Part shown: positions 61,010 to 64,000 of the stretch, piece by piece
Layout of the letters: each line of letters opens with the position of its first letter
Position numbering within the stretch: position 1 is the stretch's first letter
Source: Lachnospiraceae bacterium
GTDB taxonomy: Bacteria > Bacillota > Clostridia > Lachnospirales > Lachnospiraceae
Reading direction: 5' to 3'
NCBI GenBank assembly: GCA_900771195.1
Contig: CAAGMZ010000019.1
Coordinates: 124,001-188,000 of the forward strand
Length of the DNA: 64,000 nt
Position numbers and translations under genes: made by a program
Notes under the pieces: generated by a model
The model's database searches: none
Told to the model about the DNA's origin: nothing
What the model saw: the letters and a program-made list of their open reading frames with translations, nothing else

Positions 61010-61663
61010 TTATTTCTTTTTATTGTAGTCCAGGCGCTTAGCACATATATCCTTCAAAACACATCTGTCGCAGTAAGGCTTCGTTCTTGCAGTACACACA
61101 TCGCGTCCGTGTATCACAAGTCTGTGGCAGAAATCACTTCCCTCTTCTGCCGGGATTATCTTCCACAGTGCCATTTCCACCTTCTTGGGCTCCGTAATAC
61201 CGTCCACAAGGCCCATCCTGTTCACAAGGCGTATGCAGTGCGTATCCGTAACAATGGCAGGCTTTCCGTACACATCTCCCATTATAAGATTTGCACTTTT
61301 CCGACCCACGCCCGGAAGCCTGAGAAGTTCGTCAAAATCATCAGGAACCCTGCAGTCATAATCATCCCGAAGCATCTTCATGCATGCACTTATGTCACGC
61401 GCCTTACTGTGTCCAAGACCGCATGGCTTCACGATTTTCTCTATGTCATCCACCGGTGCATCAGCCAGTGCTCTTACATCCGGATATTTTTCAAAAAGAC
61501 CTTTTACCACCACATTGACTCTGGCATCAGTACACTGGGCAGCAAGTCTCACGCTCACAAGGAGCTTCCAGGCCTCATTATAATCAAGCGTGCATCCCGC
61601 ATCCGGGTATTCTTTCTTCAGTCTGCTAATTATTTCAAGCGCAAGCTTTTGTTTTTTAGTCAT
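61010..61663 (-). CDS. nth: Endonuclease III
   Basis: 217 aa. Helix-hairpin-helix LPGVGRKSANLIMGD with the catalytic Lys, and the catalytic Asp in VTDTHCIRLVNR. The 4Fe-4S ligands are CTARTKPYCDRCVLKDIC; the first gap is seven residues, not the usual six. It removes oxidised pyrimidines in base-excision repair. The start at 61663 has AGAGGA upstream; the frame to 61774 would cross a terminator hairpin. Confidence 0.95.
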   Translation of the reverse strand: MTKKQKLALEIISRLKKEYPDAGCTLDYNEAWKLLVSVRLAAQCTDARVNVVVKGLFEKYPDVRALADAPVDDIEKIVKPCGLGHSKARDISACMKMLRDDYDCRVPDDFDELLRLPGVGRKSANLIMGDVYGKPAIVTDTHCIRLVNRMGLVDGITEPKKVEMALWKIIPAEEGSDFCHRLVIHGRDVCTARTKPYCDRCVLKDICAKRLDYNKKK

Positions 61664-61730
61664 ATTAAAATCCTCTTTATCGTTTAATATAAGAATACCA
61701 TATTTTTTACAAAATTTCCACATCATCACG

Positions 61731-61764
61731 AAAAAAAGAAAGCCGGCTCCCCACCGACTTTCTT
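61731..61764 (-). terminator. Terminator upstream of nth on the same strand
   Basis: On the minus strand AAAGAAAGTCGG, loop TGGGGAG, CCGGCTTTC then TTTTTTT. It lies 68 bp before the nth start codon, so it must end a transcript coming from 61765-62000, where no protein gene is visible. Confidence 0.75.
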
Positions 61765-61950
61765 TACAAGCCACTGCACAACCCCTTATGCCCGGCTCCT
61801 AACACTTACGACAGATTTTTTCTTGCAACTTTTTCTTCATTGGTATATCTTAGAAGTATATGGCATATCGTTTCACACAATGTCTGCCTCACGCTGCTAT
61901 TTATTACTCCCTTTATCTGTCCTTACATGCAAATAATATATTAATAAATC
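61765..61950 (-). ncRNA. Candidate small structured RNA ending at the terminator
   Basis: No ORF fits between the divergent XRE-S24 gene and nth, yet a strong minus-strand terminator stands at 61731-61764. The minus strand upstream folds locally: GCATAAGGGGTTGTGC is a six-pair hairpin with loop GGGG, nested in GCC...GGC, and GGCAGACATTG...ATATGCC pairs at its ends. I cannot match it to 6S, SRP or another known RNA. The 5' end and promoter are not defined. Confidence 0.35.
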
Positions 61951-61996
61951 AGTATTTTGGTAGACTAAATTAATCTAATTTCAATATTTTGAGCTG

Positions 61997-62025
61997 TATA
62001 AAAGTACCTTAAAGTATACTTTTTA
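61997..62025 (+). promoter_or_regulatory. Probable operator of the XRE-S24 gene
   Basis: AAAAGTACCTTAAAGTATACTTTT contains the perfect palindrome AAAGTATACTTT and an overlapping AAAAGTA...TACTTTT, between a TATAAA and the ribosome site. The GTATACTTTT half occurs twice more, inverted, before the restriction operon at 53892 and 54013. Confidence 0.5.
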
Positions 62026-62039
62026 TAAAGGAGGTCACC

Positions 62040-62771
62040 ATGGACAGACAGGAACTGGTACACAACTTCATAGAAAATGTCGAAAAAAACCGTATTTCCA
62101 TGGGGCTTACACAGCAGCAGATGGCACAAAAGCTTGGAATGTCCGTCTCAGGCTACAAGAAAATGATTCTCGGTCAGACTTCCAAAATAGACCTGTATGT
62201 AGCACACCGTATGTATGCCCTGACAGGGAAAATGCTGTTTGAACTTTGCAATGACCCTATTCCGGCCCTTCCACGAATAAATAAATACCGTTCCCTTACT
62301 CCGCGCCAACAGGATTTTATCAGAGGAATCATCGATTTTGAATATGCTTTCAAAGAAGAAAACAAGCTTCCTGATGATTTCATAAGTGTATATGTACCCA
62401 TCGGAAATGTTAAAGACGGTATGATATGGGATTCTGCCAATATAGAAAAGGTGAATGCCGCTCCATACATAAAAAGGTTCGGTGCCGCCCTCAACTGCGG
62501 AATAAAAGTCACCTCCAACCATCTTCACCCTGCTTATCACCAGGGCGACATTCTCCTGATTAACAGACAGCCTCCCCGTGATGGCGATGTAGGCATATTC
62601 ATTAACACCGAAAGCGGCCGAGTGTTCATACGAAAATTCCGTCAGACTGACCCGTGCCGCCTGGAACCCATCAACAACTACGGTGTTCCCATTGAAGTTG
62701 ACAGCAATGATGAAGCAGCAATGAATAAATGGATAAAATTCGGACGGGTGCTGACAAAAATGAGAACTTAA
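62040..62771 (+). CDS. XRE regulator with S24 (LexA-like) peptidase domain
   Basis: 243 aa. Helix-turn-helix in 20-60 (GLTQQQMAQKLGMSVSGYKKM). The S24 fold begins near 125; the active Ser would be in VTSNHLHPAYHQGD (usual SMxP), followed by ILLINRQPPRDGDVGIF, and the Lys in RVFIRKF. It is probably a self-cleaving repressor of a stress or phage-like regulon, although SNHLHP departs from the canonical SMEP. AAGGAGG precedes the ATG. Divergent from nth. Confidence 0.87.
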   Translation: MDRQELVHNFIENVEKNRISMGLTQQQMAQKLGMSVSGYKKMILGQTSKIDLYVAHRMYALTGKMLFELCNDPIPALPRINKYRSLTPRQQDFIRGIIDFEYAFKEENKLPDDFISVYVPIGNVKDGMIWDSANIEKVNAAPYIKRFGAALNCGIKVTSNHLHPAYHQGDILLINRQPPRDGDVGIFINTESGRVFIRKFRQTDPCRLEPINNYGVPIEVDSNDEAAMNKWIKFGRVLTKMRT

Positions 62772-62786
62772 GACACAAAAAAGTGC

Positions 62787-62853
62787 GAGACGAGGATCGA
62801 ACGAAAATCCCCTTCCACAAATACTTACAGGAAGGGGATTTCTGACTCGTCTA
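62787..62853. terminator. Large inverted repeat after the XRE-S24 gene
   Basis: Inner arms AAATCCCCTTCC / GGAAGGGGATTT are perfect (12 bp); outer arms AGACGAG / CTCGTCT add seven pairs, with a ten-base internal bulge on one side. It starts 15 bp after the stop codon. Without a clear T-run it is a weak intrinsic terminator. Confidence 0.6.
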
Positions 62854-62913
62854 TTGTCTTGGTGACTCAAAAATCATCCAAGTTTAAAATCCTGAGTTGA
62901 CTATTTATTGCAC

Positions 62914-63192
62914 TCAGCAATCAACCCATTCTGCATCATTCTCAATTTCCCAAAATGTTTTCCCTTCAAACAAGGGTTGTTTTAAAAAGACTTCATAACT
63001 CTCTTGGTTACTTTTTCCTGAAATTTGCCACAGAGTCTTTGTCTCCGGTTCCCACTGTTGAAGTTCGAAAACATATGTTCCGCTATCATTTATGTATCCT
63101 TGTGAGAAATACTTTTTTCCGTTATAAACAAATATTAGCTCTTCACCACTCCATAATTTGTCTGTAAACTCGCTTATATTACCATTAATCAT
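62914..63192 (-). CDS. Probable immunity-like protein next to a toxin remnant
   Basis: 92 aa, acidic, no signal peptide or membrane helix, rich in aromatic residues (LIFVYNGKKYFSQGYIND, TFWEIENDAEW). GGGGG precedes the ATG, which overlaps the stop of the upstream basic protein (ATGA). Small acidic proteins coupled to a basic C-terminal toxin module are usually immunity proteins; this is inference, as no family is recognised. Confidence 0.5.
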   Translation of the reverse strand: MINGNISEFTDKLWSGEELIFVYNGKKYFSQGYINDSGTYVFELQQWEPETKTLWQISGKSNQESYEVFLKQPLFEGKTFWEIENDAEWVDC

Positions 63193-63588
63193 ATGAATAC
63201 CCCCTTAAAGTACTTTCTATATCTTTTGTAAATACCAGAATTTTTATGTAATCTTTTTCCCGTTGTTCTAGTAGGTTTTCCCTTCGCTAATTGGCTAAAT
63301 GATGTATCATATATATGATAGTGCAACACCTTACCTACCCCAATTTGATCATCAACATGATATGCAATTTCTAATCTTAAATTATGCTTACTGTCATATA
63401 CACGCATCATATTAAAAGATCCATCTGCATTCATCTTTAAATATGCAGTACTCGAATGTGATGATTCTGGCAATCCATGTTTTCCGGTTCCGTCAATACC
63501 CTTCAAGACTTTGAGTCCTTTATACTTTCCGTCTGCAGAAAGTATTACTAAACTGTGCAGATAACAGTCAAAAGTATGCGTTTAATGC
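63189..63588 (-). pseudogene. C-terminal fragment of a polymorphic-toxin-like protein
   Basis: The frame is open from a stop at about 63589. The encoded part (SADGKYKGLKVLKGIDGTGK, then SSTAYLKMNADGSFNMMRVYD, and the basic end GKRLHKNSGIYKRYRKYF) resembles the C-terminal toxin module of polymorphic secreted toxins. There is no good start codon: the first candidate is TTG at 63506, without a ribosome site. It is likely a displaced toxin tip left after recombination, kept with its possible immunity gene. Confidence 0.5.
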
Positions 63589-63980
63589 GTAGAAAGTGCC
63601 CATTTCTGCGCATAAACTGCATAGAAATCACTGAATTTTGTGGTTTTAGGGTATCCATAACAAGATTTTTGCATTGTGCTATAACAAATGCGTATCTTGA
63701 GAATTAAACCCGAAGAAATTAATCCCCGTTTTTCCAATTTTATCTTTTGACTGATTTGTAAGATACGCAAACCTGCTATCAAAGCATTATAATGATTGCT
63801 CTAGTTAGGCTAAGCCTAAGACCATATTTTACCACATTCACCTTCCCTTGTTAATACACATACCCGCCTCTGCTTAAAAATACTATCAGTAATGTAGACA
63901 GGACCGGCCAAATTTACACTTGGTCCGCTCAGGCCAAGACAATATCTTATTTTGACTTCTACACTACTTCTATCAAATAT
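63589..63980. other. AT-rich end region without a recognised gene
   Basis: About 390 bp with only short, unconvincing frames. It contains the inverted repeat GCGTAGAAA...TTTCTGCGC (about 63578-63602) and the palindrome TTAGGCTAAGCCTAA (about 63804). At the very end GAGAGG and an ATG at 63997 suggest that a plus-strand gene begins just as the window ends. Confidence 0.45.
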
Positions 63981-64000
63981 GAAGAGAGGTAAACGCATGG

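Noticed and set aside
62787..62810. tRNA-like 3' end (GTGCGAGACGAGGATCGAAC) after the XRE-S24 gene
   Set aside because: The T-arm stem does not pair, no anticodon arm or acceptor partner is found within 90 nt, and the bases belong to a larger inverted repeat.
62148..62870. 240-codon minus-strand frame opposite the XRE-S24 gene
   Set aside because: The plus-strand protein has clear helix-turn-helix and S24 motifs and an AAGGAGG site; the opposite frame has neither.
63582..63998. Short minus-strand frames near the window end
   Set aside because: They lack ribosome sites and family features and lie in AT-rich non-coding-looking DNA.

Overview
The window looks like chromosomal DNA of a low-to-mid-GC anaerobic Firmicute, most probably a Lachnospiraceae member (Roseburia / Lachnospira / Butyrivibrio neighbourhood). 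This rests on strong AGGAGG ribosome sites, a PPi-type phosphofructokinase, a PurO-type IMP cyclohydrolase beside a stand-alone AICAR formyltransferase, XRE regulators fused to desulfoferrodoxin-like or membrane domains, a CarD protein, LemA/DUF3137 and an HD-GYP protein. No rRNA, tRNA or CRISPR array was found. The genus is an inference.

Layout. 0-8 kb: an ECF sigma factor with the start of its probable anti-sigma gene, a molybdenum hydroxylase operon (FAD, 2Fe-2S and Mo subunits plus a MocA-like cytidylyltransferase), and two AAA ATPase genes flanking that operon, each preceded by short tandem direct repeats. 8-12.5 kb: PPi phosphofructokinase, a CPA2 antiporter behind a fluoride (crcB) riboswitch, and upp. 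12.5-16.6 kb: an AT-rich, probably acquired cluster (secreted protein, membrane-anchored protein, MacB-like ABC exporter). 16.7-24.7 kb: YgiQ radical SAM protein, two HAD phosphatases, a CaCA exchanger behind a yybP-ykoY (Mn2+) riboswitch, LemA/DUF3137, and an XRE/desulfoferrodoxin fusion. 24.8-34 kb: SGNH hydrolase, YqeY, a zinc-ribbon/SPFH pair, YjjG-like phosphatase, the last two steps of IMP synthesis and a GH31 glucosidase. 34-42 kb: two-component system, broken GNAT gene, ABC-2 exporter, HD protein, Fe-alcohol dehydrogenase. 42-48 kb: CarD, small unknowns, PAP2 phosphatase, frameshifted XRE-membrane gene, metallo-hydrolase, methyltransferase. 48.5-55.2 kb: a restriction-modification-like island whose adenine methyltransferase motifs are split between proteins, with a serine recombinase and a divergent XRE regulator. 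55.5-64 kb: a phosphoesterase remnant, a membrane-spanning SF2 helicase, HD-GYP, nth, an XRE-S24 repressor and a toxin-immunity remnant.

Main discovery. Six intergenic loci (about 9.36, 20.08, 25.69, 36.22, 43.44 and 55.22 kb) carry the same unexplained architecture: four boxes of the form GATAA-N20/21-TTATC, spread over 274-284 bp. Start-to-start spacings are 83-85 bp in four loci and 73-74 or 95 bp where they deviate. These are 8, 7 and 9 turns of B-DNA, so all boxes in an array lie on one helical face. Outside the boxes the loci are mostly dissimilar, apart from the first and third. This points to a dispersed, helically phased protein-binding array rather than an ordinary transposon or RNA gene. 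I do not recognise it as a described element.
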